Source of the DNA: Anodontia alba
Lineage: Eukaryota; Mollusca; Bivalvia; Lucinida; Lucinidae
NCBI GenBank assembly: GCA_964016985.1
Contig: OZ024826.1
Span: 45,980,978-46,044,977, forward strand
Direction of reading: 5' to 3'
DNA length: 64,000 bases
The stretch's first letter is position 1, and each line of letters opens with the position of its first letter. The notes beneath the pieces are model-generated. The model did not search any database, was not told the DNA's origin, and saw nothing but the letters and a program-made list of their open reading frames with translations. Made by a program: the position numbers and the translations under genes. Below are positions 54,915 to 64,000 of the stretch, piece after piece.

Positions 54915-55204
54915 CCATTACGAAAACACGCCTAATAAAATTCATTGAAAACTTCACCTCCAAAAACTGAAAATTTTCAGATAAAAACTTTGATATTTTT
55001 TCATATTTTATGCTCAAAACATAGATTACGGGTACCCGTTAGAACCAACTCAGCGAGGCGGTTCTAACGAGTACCAACAATCTATGCTTAGAGCAGAAAT
55101 AAGAAAAATAATGTATACCCCTATAAACCCCAGTTTTACTATATAAAAGTGGGGGTTTAAGGGGGGGGGGGGTCAAAATTATATAGGTATGTTTTCGTGA
55201 TGGT
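54915..55204. mobile_element. Foldback MITE, GAACCxxC/GGCGGTTC core, copy 3
   Basis: Ends CCATTACGAAAACACGCCTA and TAGGTATGTTTTCGTGATGG, 290 bp. Central GTTAGAACCAACTCAGCGAG with GCGGTTCTAACGAGTACC. A G run of 12 (55161-55172) near the right end. Confidence 0.8.
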
Positions 55205-55314
55205 TCTTAGACATAAGAACATATCTCACAATATAAATAAAGTAGCATACCGTACTTGACCTAATTAACGCACACACTCCTATAAGCGCAGAGTCAAGCA
55301 GTTTCGTCGTTTTT

Positions 55315-55452
55315 AGATTACAGCCCGCTTATTGTTATCTACAGATTACAACCCGCGTACTTTTATCTGCAGATTGCATCCGTGTACTTTAATCTACAGA
55401 TTACAGATCGTGTATAGTTTGCCAACAGATTATGCACGTGTACTATTATCTA
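55315..55452. repeat. Short tandem repeat, ~35 bp unit
   Basis: ATCTACAGATTACAACCCGC, ATCTGCAGATTGCATCCGTG, ATCTACAGATTACAGATCGT and CCAACAGATTATGCACGTGT: four or five diverged units ending GTACTxTTATC. Confidence 0.7.
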
Positions 55453-56164
55453 AGTTGGAGGGAGGCTATTACGCAGTCAATTAAATAGTGATTATAATCT
55501 ACATGCTTTTAAAGCTTTGTGGTATATTTGTATTTTTATATAATTTTGTTAAACATGTATACCACTTTCACAATAATTGTGCAGATTCCTTAGAACATTA
55601 TTCAAATCATGAATTATTTTCGGAGAAAATAATTATCAAAACAACAGACTGGAAAAATGAGTTCGGAACAAAAGTAAAGGTCCTGTGATTTTTATTATAT
55701 TTGAAGTAGCACAGATTATTACATCTAAAGTAGCAAAACTACCTTTAACAAATTTCGTAGTCATCATGTGTTATCATGCTCTGATGTTCACTGATGTAGC
55801 CAAGATGAACCAACTCTTCAGCAATAGTTTAGATTCACCTAAACAGTTATTCTTCTCTGTAATTCTGTCCCAGCAAAGTTTCTTTCATATGACTTTTAAA
55901 GTTCATTTCAAACCATTGTTGCTGTAATAAAGCTATAACAATATAGTTTTCATTAAAGCTTAATATAAGCAGACGACATTTTGCCCCAAAGTAGGAGTTC
56001 ACCTTGCTTTCTTAGACGTCATCTTGCATTTGCTTAAAATGTCGAAGCAGCCCAATATCTTGGACAGATAAGGAAACAAATCATTAATCTATCGTCTTCT
56101 GAATTTGCCTACAGAGTAGTAAAGCTTAATAAAAACATGATAAAAATCTCAGGACAAGTTCATT

Positions 56165-56400
56165 ACCAATAAAAGGGATGTCTGGTTTAGTTATTTTCTA
56201 TTTTTTTTACTGATAATCTTGTATTAATGAAAACAGACCCTATAGACTGCGTCCTGTAGCATCTGATCTGGGTCTACATTGTTTGCCAATACAACACAGG
56301 GATTTCTACAAATCATGGTTATAATAAAACCTAAACAGACGTCCCTTCTACTAGAAAAAAGACCTGCCCAAAGACTTGAGGCAAAAGAGTCCATTTGGTA
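56165..56400. mobile_element. Decayed TTAACCC-family MITE
   Basis: Internal phrases of the family survive (AAAAGGGATGTCTGGTTTAG, ATCTGATCTGGGTCTACATT with GTTTGCC, AGACGTCCCTTCTA), but the termini and the left hairpin arm are eroded. Confidence 0.55.
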
Positions 56401-56412
56401 TACATGTATTCA

Positions 56413-56519
56413 CCCAGCTAGCATTCTACGTAAATCTACATCGGGTCGTCATCGGCCCGTCAGCTACCCTGACGGGCCGATGACGGCCCGATATAGATTT
56501 ACATAGAATGCTGACTGGG
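56413..56519. mobile_element. 107 bp palindrome family, copy 4
   Basis: CCCAGCTAGCATTCTACGTA ... GCTGACTGGG with TCA on both sides. Subfamily 1, centre CAGCTACCCTG (same orientation as copy 2). It ends 33 bp before the exon at 56553. Confidence 0.9.
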
Positions 56520-56552
56520 TCAATGGGTTTAAAGTTTTCTTTTATTTTGTAG

Positions 56553-56738
56553 CGGCATGCTCTGAAGTACCAACGTGTGAAAATCAGGAAGGGTTGGAAA
56601 TCATGGATACCCATGCTATAGGCGTACCACTCTACATTATGATATATACATTACCATCAGACGGCTCAAACTGGGCTGGTCTTTACTGGACAATAGACAG
56701 CAGTGACCTAGATGTCGCAGTAGTGGATTACACTACCG
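56553..56738 (+). CDS. Cadherin-like gene, exon 6
   Basis: The exon lies between TTTTATTTTGTAG and GTAGGC, 186 nt, phase 1 to phase 1, open. It encodes ACSEVPTCENQEGLEIMDTH, then AIGVPLYIMIYTLPSD, then AGLYWTIDSSDLDVAVVDYT and TG. This is the first two thirds of a cadherin-like repeat: an E-x-L-E-I strand, IGxPLYxxI, a long loop, YWTIDSS, and the DYTTG turn. The two N-terminal cysteines (C-x5-C) replace the linker calcium motif. The donor GTAGGC is weaker than consensus but is the only one in phase. The acceptor tract is squeezed against palindrome copy 4. Confidence 0.7.
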
Positions 56739-57529
56739 GTAGGCATAAATTATGTTTATACAACATACGAGGGCAATTCATAATATAACCGTCCTAACCT
56801 ACTTACCCCTCACTTCTTCACTCTTTACTTTATCACCATTGAAGTCGATGAACTTTGTCGATCTTTAAGGGCCAAAAGCTTGCTCTGCTCGAAACTAATG
56901 GGCTGTTCAAATGACGAAATCTTTTAATATCGACCAGAAGGCAGGCTTTGCGTACTTAAATATATCAAACACTCATGCCACAATACAATCAACTCTCGGA
57001 GATTCTACTACTTATCACCTTACATCCCTTCATGTCTTTTTTTTGTCAAGACACTATAGTGTAGGTTATATTTTGTAGTACGTTGTGCCTTTGTGATCAC
57101 TGAACGCGGTCCGGTATTCTTGAAGTCCATGAAAACAAGCTACTCTGGCTCGTAAAATTTCGAAAATTAAGCTATTTTCATTTCAGTGTGCAATTTCATT
57201 GCTCTAATGGTCACTCCTTCATTTATCTTTACTACAGTTTGTGTTAGTACCGTGAGACTGCCACGAAACATCTCCACACACCTCCCTTAAGTGTAGTTTA
57301 TATGTTCTTGTCCTTTGTAAGTTTTTGACCTCATTCCAGGATGTTTTGACAAAATTATATTAGGGTTACTGATGAAACATAATTGACCGAGACTGACTAG
57401 TCTGGCCCAGAAAACACTGACACTTTAGTTACTTTAATTTCTATATGTGTACTTGTGTGCTCATTGCTCTTGAAGGTCATTCATTATAGAATATATTTAG
57501 GTTCTGATAAAGATTTCTTAGCTGTATTT

Positions 57530-57775
57530 TGATAAATAAGCAAAGTATTTGATCGTGTATGGCATAAATGACTTTTTGCACAAACTCAAAATTAACTTTT
57601 TTTTGTAGCAGTCTTTTAAACTGGTTCAGTAGTTATGTAAATAACAGAAAACATCGTGGATTGCAGAAATCAAGTCCAAACTGAACAACATTAAAACTGG
57701 CATACCAAAAGACTCTATTAAAAGTTTTACTCTTTTCTTGTATTATATTTCATTTCCTTTGGAATCATTGGGCCC
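57530..57775 (+). pseudogene. LINE reverse transcriptase fragment
   Basis: SKVFDRVWH can be read at 57539-57565, followed after frameshifts by LNWFSSYVNNRKH and AYQKTLL in the position of the AGVPQGS box. This is a short decayed relic of the same general LINE type as the element at 1241. Confidence 0.6.
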
Positions 57776-58912
57776 GTTGTGTAGTCTTTGAAAATGGAGT
57801 TCTGCTCATGTATACGCTAGAGGGCGTAAGCATACTGCTTATGAAGAGTCTCAATAAAATCGAGACTTCCATTTTCTTATCTGAAGTGTGTTCTTTGTTT
57901 CCAAAGGCAATCTTTTTGACGTTTATTACACTTTAGTTCCTGTTCGTTTGGGTCTTTCTGTTATTTTTAGAGTGTTGTTCTGTTATATAGTTGTTACGTG
58001 TCATTCTGATCTTTTTTCGATGTCTTGGGAAGACTGTTTTTCGTAATTGTGGCACTTCCTTGTCACCCTCAATTTATGTTATTTGCATTTTTTTCTGAAG
58101 ATTGTTCTTAGCGTAAGTATATACAGTTCGTCAGAGAAAAAAGCACGGTAAAGAGGCAAAATTTCTTTTATCCACGGACCAAAGTCTACTTTAACCTAAT
58201 CAAAATAATGGTATTTTACGGCCTCTTCTTACTCTTCCGAGCTTTGTGCCAGAATGAGATTAAAGTTCAAGAGATTTGTAAAATTATAGACATTTTAAAA
58301 TTCTGCTGTTTGATACACAAACATAATATTAGAGTGCAAGGAAGAAAGAATAATTTGCCTGCATTATCTGAGAAGAGGGTTTTGGATTAAAAAGGGGGGT
58401 CCATATTTTAAGATGCCCTGACTTTCTTTCTATTTGAAATTTCCGGCCGTCGTGTCATTTACCTCTCGTCTTATTGGCCAGGACCTCTGCTATTGGCTTG
58501 CTGTAACAAATCGCGGAAACGCTTGAATTAATACATACGTACGGAAACGCAAAGCGTTTATGTAACACCATATTTTGATTACATCTACCACAGACTACAC
58601 GACGAATTTCGCAGTCTTGTTGTAAATTTTATAATAACAGCTCCCATTTCTTGGCTCTTTTATGCCACCACTAATTAGTGAGAGAATACTCGGAATACAA
58701 GCTGAGAAAGGCAAACGACTAACAATCAATTGATGCAAAAGCTAGTCAGTACTATAACTCTTCATACATTCTGTTAATCGAGATGGAAGTATTTTGCCGT
58801 AAGTATGTAGGCAGAATTGATTGTTTTATGATCGAAATCAAACCTAAAAAACTGTTCCCTAAATGTCCATAAATTGTTATTGAAACTTTAAAATCCTGCA
58901 ATATAGACTTCA
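57776..58912. other. Intron 6, repeat fragments only
   Basis: 57780-57910 contains a dispersed segment (GAGTCTCAATAAAATCGAGA, TGTTCTTTGTTTCCAAAGGC) with relatives at 59335-59430, 61055-61190 and 63350-63540. 58010-58095 resembles 59075-59157 and 62680-62770. No exon recognised. Confidence 0.5.
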
Positions 58913-59070
58913 ATGAGCATTATTATTGTTTCGCATTGCTATACAGCAGTTTTGCTTGAACCAATATCCAAGCCTTATATATACAAAAATTTAGCCGTAT
59001 ATCTTTGCGCTTGTAGGGTTACGTGTTTTAGCAAGATACAAGAATTGAGAGAGAAACCTGACTGTCCTCA
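58913..59070. repeat. Copy of the intronic segment at 25173-25400
   Basis: GCATTGCTATACAGCAGTTT ... TGAACCAATATCCAA ... AGCCGTATATCTTTGCG ... AGAATTGAGA. Direct orientation. Confidence 0.6.
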
Positions 59071-59157
59071 TGTCCTCTTCTTTTGGTGCCTCGGAAAGGT
59101 TGTGTTTCGTGTTTGTGGCAGTGCCTGGGTATCTTTGATATTTTTGTTCCTATTCAG

Positions 59158-59300
59158 GTACTCTGAAGACGAGTGACAGAATTACAGTGTGGCCAGCAGA
59201 GTATCGGGACTATCACGTCATTGTCCGTGTTGGGGACGCCGCTTCCTGCGATAGAAGTACAACATGTACGCTAAGGTTTCGTGTATACTTTACAAACTGG
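59158..59300 (+). CDS. Cadherin-like gene, exon 7 (last recognised)
   Basis: The exon starts after TTTGTTCCTATTCAG. Its 143 nt run to ACAAACTGG before GTGAGT, phase 1 to phase 0, open. It encodes TLKTSDRITVWPAEYRDYHV, then IVRVGDAASCDRSTTCTLRF and RVYFTNW. Joined to exon 6 it gives DYTTG-TLKTSDRI...EYRDYHVIVRVGDAAS, the TG-x-I...Y-x-V-x-V-x-D end of a cadherin repeat, so exons 6-7 make EC-like unit 3 (about 110 residues). Two cysteines (C-x5-C) again mark the last strand. If the donor is not used, the frame reads on VSTRA and stops at 59316-59318, so this could be the terminal exon. The switch from phase 1 to phase 0 makes this uncertain. Confidence 0.65.
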
Positions 59301-59474
59301 GTGAGTACACGTGCATGACTTCGAACTGAAACCAATATTGCTGTCATATGAAGAATCTCAATGCAACTGAGAGTCGTTTTTTTATATGTTGTTTGTTTCC
59401 AACGGCAAACTTTATAGATTTTATTTAATAGACAGTTGTAAATTCTATTAAGCAAAGTGAGAGTATCTAGTTAA

Positions 59475-60978
59475 TGACAGATTCTATCTGTCATTCCTTG
59501 CTGGCATACGAGTTTTCAAGTTGCATCCGGCTTTCACTACCACTGAAATATATGTCCGCTCAAAATGTTAATATCTTTATAGCGTCGTGTTTTTTTTTAA
59601 AGCAGACGACATTCAGAATTCTCCCTTATTTTGCAGAGAAAACCAGACTAAGCATTTCATATGAATTATTTGCCAGCGGATGAATCGCATAAAATTCTCT
59701 GACAAAATAAGAGAAAAAAAAATGAAATTGACATCTGCTACAGTCGTAGTATGCAGTTTAAGGGTTACCATATCAACACACTTGTGTATCAATACGCCTG
59801 CGCTGGACTAAAGACGTGGCGCGAGAAATTAGACCGTAAGCTGCTTCTACCAGCAATATAAACACTATCTAATCAGCTATTACTGTCAAAATTTAATATA
59901 GATTCTGAAGATTTTTTATGCTTGATAATAAAAGAAAAAATGGCTGTGCTCATAATCATGCTGCAAAGTGTTTTCTTCGATATTAGCTGAGTGCGTTAGA
60001 TAAGTTGTAAGGTTGATCTGCGCAATTTTTGTTGTTAGCTATTAATAGAACAGGCGCTGCCTCACGACCCGCGTGTCCAAAATTAACCTGGACAAGTTCA
60101 GCAGATATTTTACGTACCGTAAAACATAATTTGACATTTCATGCAAATTGTCTCAAAAGAGGAATCAGTTTGCATGAAAAGTCAAATGCTGTCTCCTTGG
60201 GGGAAAAATCAAAATATGATATGATGAAACTTTTACGCAGAGCACTTGCCCATTTGTTTGATGTGTGTAAAAAATTCAAAACTGTCGGATTAAAGGGACA
60301 GGGCTTTAGTCAAACATTACACGATGTTTTTCTCGCTGTTGTTGATTTGCTTAACATTTAAATATTTTAGCTGCGGCATTTTAATAAAAAAAAATGCTTG
60401 GGTTTAAAGTGTAACTATTTGTCAGAAAAAAAGGAAAGTGTTGAAAAACCTACATTGCTATCTGCAACGTAACATTAACTACTCAAGATACTTCGGTTAT
60501 TTCCTCTTATTGAATGCCCGATTGTGAAAGTAAAAGTAGACAACAAGCTGGCTTCTGTAAAAAGAACCCAACGATAGGTCCGCATCTTGTTTTAAATTTG
60601 CAGGTTTGCACAGCAAGTTTAATGACTCATTTGCAACCAATTTTTAAGTACAGGTATTAAGTAACTGAAGAAAATTTATGACAATTTTAGCTCTATATTG
60701 CATGTGATAACTGGCTTTTTGCAACATTTTGAGATCATCAAGTGGAAATATCTGCAAGCATTTGATAACTGAATTTGTAGTACTACATTTTTAAACAAAA
60801 TTGAAACCTTTTTATTGGACGGGTTTTCAAAAATCCGTCCGTTAAAGTAGCGAAGTCCGGCAGGCTTACCTTTTGGTTGACCTTTCTGATAATGGCGTTA
60901 GGCGTTCGTCTTGTAAAGGTTTTATACAAATTATGATTTTTTTTTTTATTTGATAAATTTCTAATAGAATCTGTCATT
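59475..60978. mobile_element. Terminal-inverted-repeat element, 1.5 kb, uninterrupted copy
   Basis: AATGACAGATTCTATCTGTC at the left and ATAGAATCTGTCATT at the right. It is the reverse complement of 19501-22878 without the insert at 20735-22571. The 110-codon frame at 60029-60361 is not open in the other copy at the corresponding place and has no family signal, so I do not call it a gene. Confidence 0.7.
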
Positions 60979-61179
60979 TCAGTGCTTTTGGCGCTTTGAT
61001 GTAAAACAGGAAAGGAGACCCTTTAGTTCACCGATTTCATCTTTATTTTGTATGGCAAATCTATATAAATGATGCCCTTGGAAACAAAGAACACGTAAAA
61101 GAACGATTATTGGAGTCTAAGTTTCAATGAAAGTTTTTATATGACACCATTGTAGTTTGCAGTGTTGCATAAGCTCCTT

Positions 61180-61286
61180 CCCAGCTGGCATTCTACGTAA
61201 ATCTACATCGGGCCGTCATCGGCCCGTCAGTTACCCTGACGGGCCGATGACGGCCCGATATAGATTTACGTAGAATGCTGACTGGG
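61180..61286. mobile_element. 107 bp palindrome family, copy 5
   Basis: CCCAGCTGGCATTCTACGTA ... GCTGACTGGG with TT on both sides. Subfamily 1, centre CAGTTACCCTG. Confidence 0.9.
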
Positions 61287-61444
61287 TTCACTCGTAGCAC
61301 CGGCTTAAGCTGAACTGGATTTTCCAAGATTGCTGAACTGGATTTTCCAAGATTATAGAATAGGTTAAATCTCATTTTAATCTTTAATTGGACGACAATG
61401 AGTCCGAAGGTTGGCTCATGAATAAGCCTAATCGTCGATAACTG

Positions 61445-61551
61445 CCCAGCTAGCATTCTTTATAAATCTATAGCGGGCCGTTATCGGCCCGTCAGGGTAG
61501 CTGACGGGCCGATAACGGCCCGCTATAGATTTATAAAGAATGCCAGCTGGG
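61445..61551. mobile_element. 107 bp palindrome family, copy 6
   Basis: CCCAGCTAGCATTCTTTATA ... GCCAGCTGGG with TG on both sides. Subfamily 2 (TATAGCGGGCCGTTATCGGC), almost perfect arms, centre CAGGGTAGCTG. It is 158 bp from copy 5. Confidence 0.9.
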
Positions 61552-61674
61552 TGAAAGGTTCCTTTTTATAATTTTGAGTTACGCTGGCTTTATACCGCTA
61601 CTAAGCCCTCATTTTTCATTATAATGTTTGTGATTAAATGTGGTTACTGTGATGTTTCTGATAGAGAGCCCCTA

Positions 61675-61885
61675 CACGGAAAAACGCATATTCATATATT
61701 GAGGCAGCGCACGACAAAACCTACAATAAGATGTGTGCGCAGATCAGGATGCACAGTCTGCTCAGAGTCAGTCTGTGCTGATCGCATGGGCCTTCTACAG
61801 CCTCCAGGTTATCCAAATAAGGGTAACACTAAGTGGATGTACAGGTTGATCTGGGTCTTTGCTGATTAATCGGGCCTTATTGTAG
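61675..61885. repeat. GATCAG-type dispersed repeat
   Basis: GTGTGCGCAGATCAGGATGC with GTCTGTGCTGATCGCATGGG, then GTACAGGTTGATCTGGGTCT. The 81-codon frame across it is incidental. 61886-62990 has no recognised feature except the block at 62680-62770 noted under intron 6. Confidence 0.5.
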
Positions 61886-62989
61886 ATTTTGTCGTGCGCT
61901 GGCTCAATTTCGAGCTGCATTATGATGTAGAGCGAAGTTTCCGCTAGTTAAACTAGTGTTTTGTTTGTATGTCTGCTATTGCAGATGTGTTGTTTTGTTT
62001 TATCATTGTTTACAATGTTTATGCGGGCTGTTAAGCCCATCTATAGCTATGTTCTTCGATTCGATTTTTGGGACCACTTTAGGTATCTCTATTCTAGTAA
62101 TCTTACGCTGTAACGTTATACAGAGAAAATAGTTCTCAAATTTTTATGGTTCCGAGAATTTATCCGCATTGTACATGACCAAAAGAATTATTATAACCAT
62201 TTCAGATTTATTTAAATTAAAAATGACTTCAGTTTGCTTACTTGTATCTTCGAAAACGAACATTGATCAACGTGTATAAATACATTACATCACACCTTTG
62301 TTAATTTACCTGGTAAAATGTCACATGTGCACTGGCCGGTGAAATAAATGTGTCAATTATTGAGTTATTTTCAGTGAGAATGTATAATGGGATAAACAGT
62401 GTTTTACTATGTGATGATTGGTAATCTATTCGCACTGTCTGTACAATTAAACTTGATCTCAACAAGTAAAGAAAATGAACATGATCATAATATATTTTTT
62501 CTCATAAAGCGGATTCCGGCCACTATGTCACGTGAAGTTAATTAGGGTCACGCGGGTTCTTCTCATGAGAACGAGCGAAGATATAACTTATTATACACGT
62601 ATAGCTAAGGACCTGGCATTCGGATTAGCCGGATATATTCTTAGGGGCTTAGAAATTGTATTTGGACAATAGAAACAATCATTTTCTCTTTTGGTGTATC
62701 GGGAAAACTATGATTCCAAATTGTGGCCTTTTATGGATAACTTTATTTACATTTTATGATATCATAAAGCTACATGTGTATATCATACCACAATATAATC
62801 TTTCACTTCAATTAATTTTGCTGATTTCGATTCTCCTTTTGGTGTGTCTTTAGTCGCATTGCATAAGAGGTTTCTACACGTTTCGATAGAGGTGTCATTG
62901 TTTATTGCGAATACTAAAATGATGATTTGAAAGAGTGGTAGAACCGGAATTAAAGAATAATGAGCCACAGCGGCAGTAAACATGCCAGC

Positions 62990-63180
62990 GGACCTGCACC
63001 CAGCGAAGATTCTGATCAGCCTGTGCGAAGATTCTGATCAGCCATGCGTTCACGCAGTCCGATCAGACTCTTCACTGAGCATATTTTGAACAGCCAAGAA
63101 GTTTCTTCATGCAGACAACGAAGACTCCGATCAGACTGCGCGAATGCGCAGGCCGATTTGAGTCTTTATTGGACGCACGA
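62990..63180. repeat. GATCAG-type dispersed repeat
   Basis: CGAAGATTCTGATCAGCC occurs twice in tandem at about 63005 and 63025, then GAAGACTCCGATCAGACTGC with GCGCAGGCCGATTTGAGTCT. Confidence 0.65.
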
Positions 63181-63620
63181 TGTGACTAAATGATTCCAAA
63201 TGAACAGACATACTTATTTGGCGAAATTTGAATGATCAAAGAGTAACTAAATCACGGCATTTGAACTGCATTAAATCCACTAAATAGGAATCGCTGAACT
63301 ATTTTCTTCGCGCAAATTTCTAATATGATCCAGTCATAGTAGTATGAAAATCTAAAAGATTGCCTTTTGAAACAAAGAACACGTTACAAATAAAAAATAG
63401 AAGTGTCGGTTTTATTGAGACTTTTCATCAGCAGTAATGAAGTTTCAGCACTGCTTACGCCCTCAAGCGTATACATCAACAAAATTTCAATTTTAAAGAT
63501 ACCACAATAGGCTCAATGATCCCAAAGGAAATAAAAATATACACTGTATGAGCCATTTTACCTATATTTTTAAGGTAAATGGAACCTTGTTTGAGTTATA
63601 CGAGTAAGAAATAAATCTGA

Positions 63621-63858
63621 CCTCGAGGTTATAAAACATTTTTTATGCTCATCTGAGCTGAGCATGAAATTTTCTCTAGTGGTAAATATGAAAATGCAAA
63701 CAATAGTTGGCATTTTCATATTTATTAGCAGAAAAATGTTCATGCTCAACTATGTTTAGCAAGAAAGAATTTGCAGTTGTTAAGAATTTGAGATTTATTA
63801 GCATGAAAAAGTTCATGCTCAGCTGAGTTGAGCATGAAAAAAGTTTTATAACCTCAGG
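63621..63858. mobile_element. Foldback, CCTxGAGGTTATAAAAC ends
   Basis: CCTCGAGGTTATAAAACATT with TTTATGCTCATCTGAGCTGA is mirrored by GCTCAGCTGAGTTGAGCATG with AAGTTTTATAACCTCAGG. The arms are about 50 nt. Inner GAAAATGCAAACAATAG / TTGGCATTTTCATATTTA adds a second hairpin. Confidence 0.75.
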
Positions 63859-63870
63859 GCCTGAATCTTG

Positions 63871-63958
63871 TGGATTTTTATCCATGTGTAAACGCCGACG
63901 AATCACTTTGACACAACATAAAGCCGGTTTGCCGGTGTTTACACATCGATAAAATCCA
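63871..63958. repeat. Inverted repeat, TGGATTTTTATCCATGTGTA arms
   Basis: TGGATTTTTATCCATGTGTA followed by AACGCCG pairs with GCCGGTGTTTACACATCGAT followed by AAAATCCA. 88 bp, arms about 28 nt with several mismatches. It begins 13 bp after the preceding foldback. Confidence 0.7.
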
Positions 63959-64000
63959 GAAAAAGGAATGAAATTGATTTCTATATGCTATGGGGAGGAT

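Noticed and set aside
60029..60361. 110-codon frame inside the 1.5 kb TIR element
   Set aside because: The inverted copy at 19.5-20.7 kb does not keep it open, and no protein family was recognised.

Overview
The window looks like metazoan nuclear DNA, most likely from a marine bivalve mollusc. It is AT-rich, intron-dominated and packed with microsatellites, foldback repeats, miniature inverted-repeat elements (MITEs), satellite-like arrays and broken retrotransposons. Bacterial hallmarks (dense ORFs, Shine-Dalgarno sites, operons) are absent. The bivalve assignment is inferred from the style of the repeats: dispersed GATCAGACTGCGC units, the 3' end of the LINE, and a Gmr1-like LTR element. 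It was not tested by database search.

Gene content. I can support one host gene, on the + strand. Seven exons (11819-12005, 26819-26907, 42925-43122, 46255-46449, 49770-49895, 56553-56738, 59158-59300) have acceptor and donor sites, and every adjacent pair joins in a compatible phase. Together they give 1124 coding nt (about 374 residues) over 47.5 kb. The product is extracellular-looking, cysteine-rich and resembles three consecutive divergent cadherin (EC) repeats. Both ends of the gene lie outside the window or were not recognised. Everything from 12 kb to 59 kb is therefore intron filled with repeats.

Layout. 0-0.7 kb: a degenerate tandem duplication of a hairpin-bearing repeat. 1-6 kb: a nearly full-length but dead APE-type non-LTR retrotransposon (endonuclease plus reverse transcriptase, an N-terminal 2A-like motif, a mutated catalytic aspartate and a frameshift before the C-terminal CCHC tail). 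6.4-10.8 kb: foldback MITEs and a ~150 bp tandem array whose units carry paired TCAAGGTCA motifs. 11.8 kb: exon 1. 14-16.7 kb: a 2.7 kb minisatellite with a 413 bp higher-order repeat. 19.5-22.9 kb: a 1.5 kb terminal-inverted-repeat element split by a 1.8 kb insert; an unsplit inverted copy lies at 59.5-61.0 kb. 27.3-30.7 kb: a minus-strand Ty3/Gypsy remnant with gag, protease and integrase in that order, without RT between protease and integrase, and with a tRNA-Pro-type primer site. 31.6-33.7 kb: a trimeric higher-order satellite interrupted by a 240 bp foldback. 33.7-39 kb: largely featureless AT-rich intron. 39-63.9 kb: a dense cluster of MITEs and palindromes around exons 3-7.

The most distinctive item is a family of six near-perfect palindromes, each exactly 107 bp, all between 44.4 and 61.6 kb. 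They fall in two sequence subfamilies and two orientations, with 2-3 bp target duplications. Two copies lie in the two halves of a duplicated intron segment, which provides natural empty sites for one another. No RNA genes, CRISPR arrays or operons were found.
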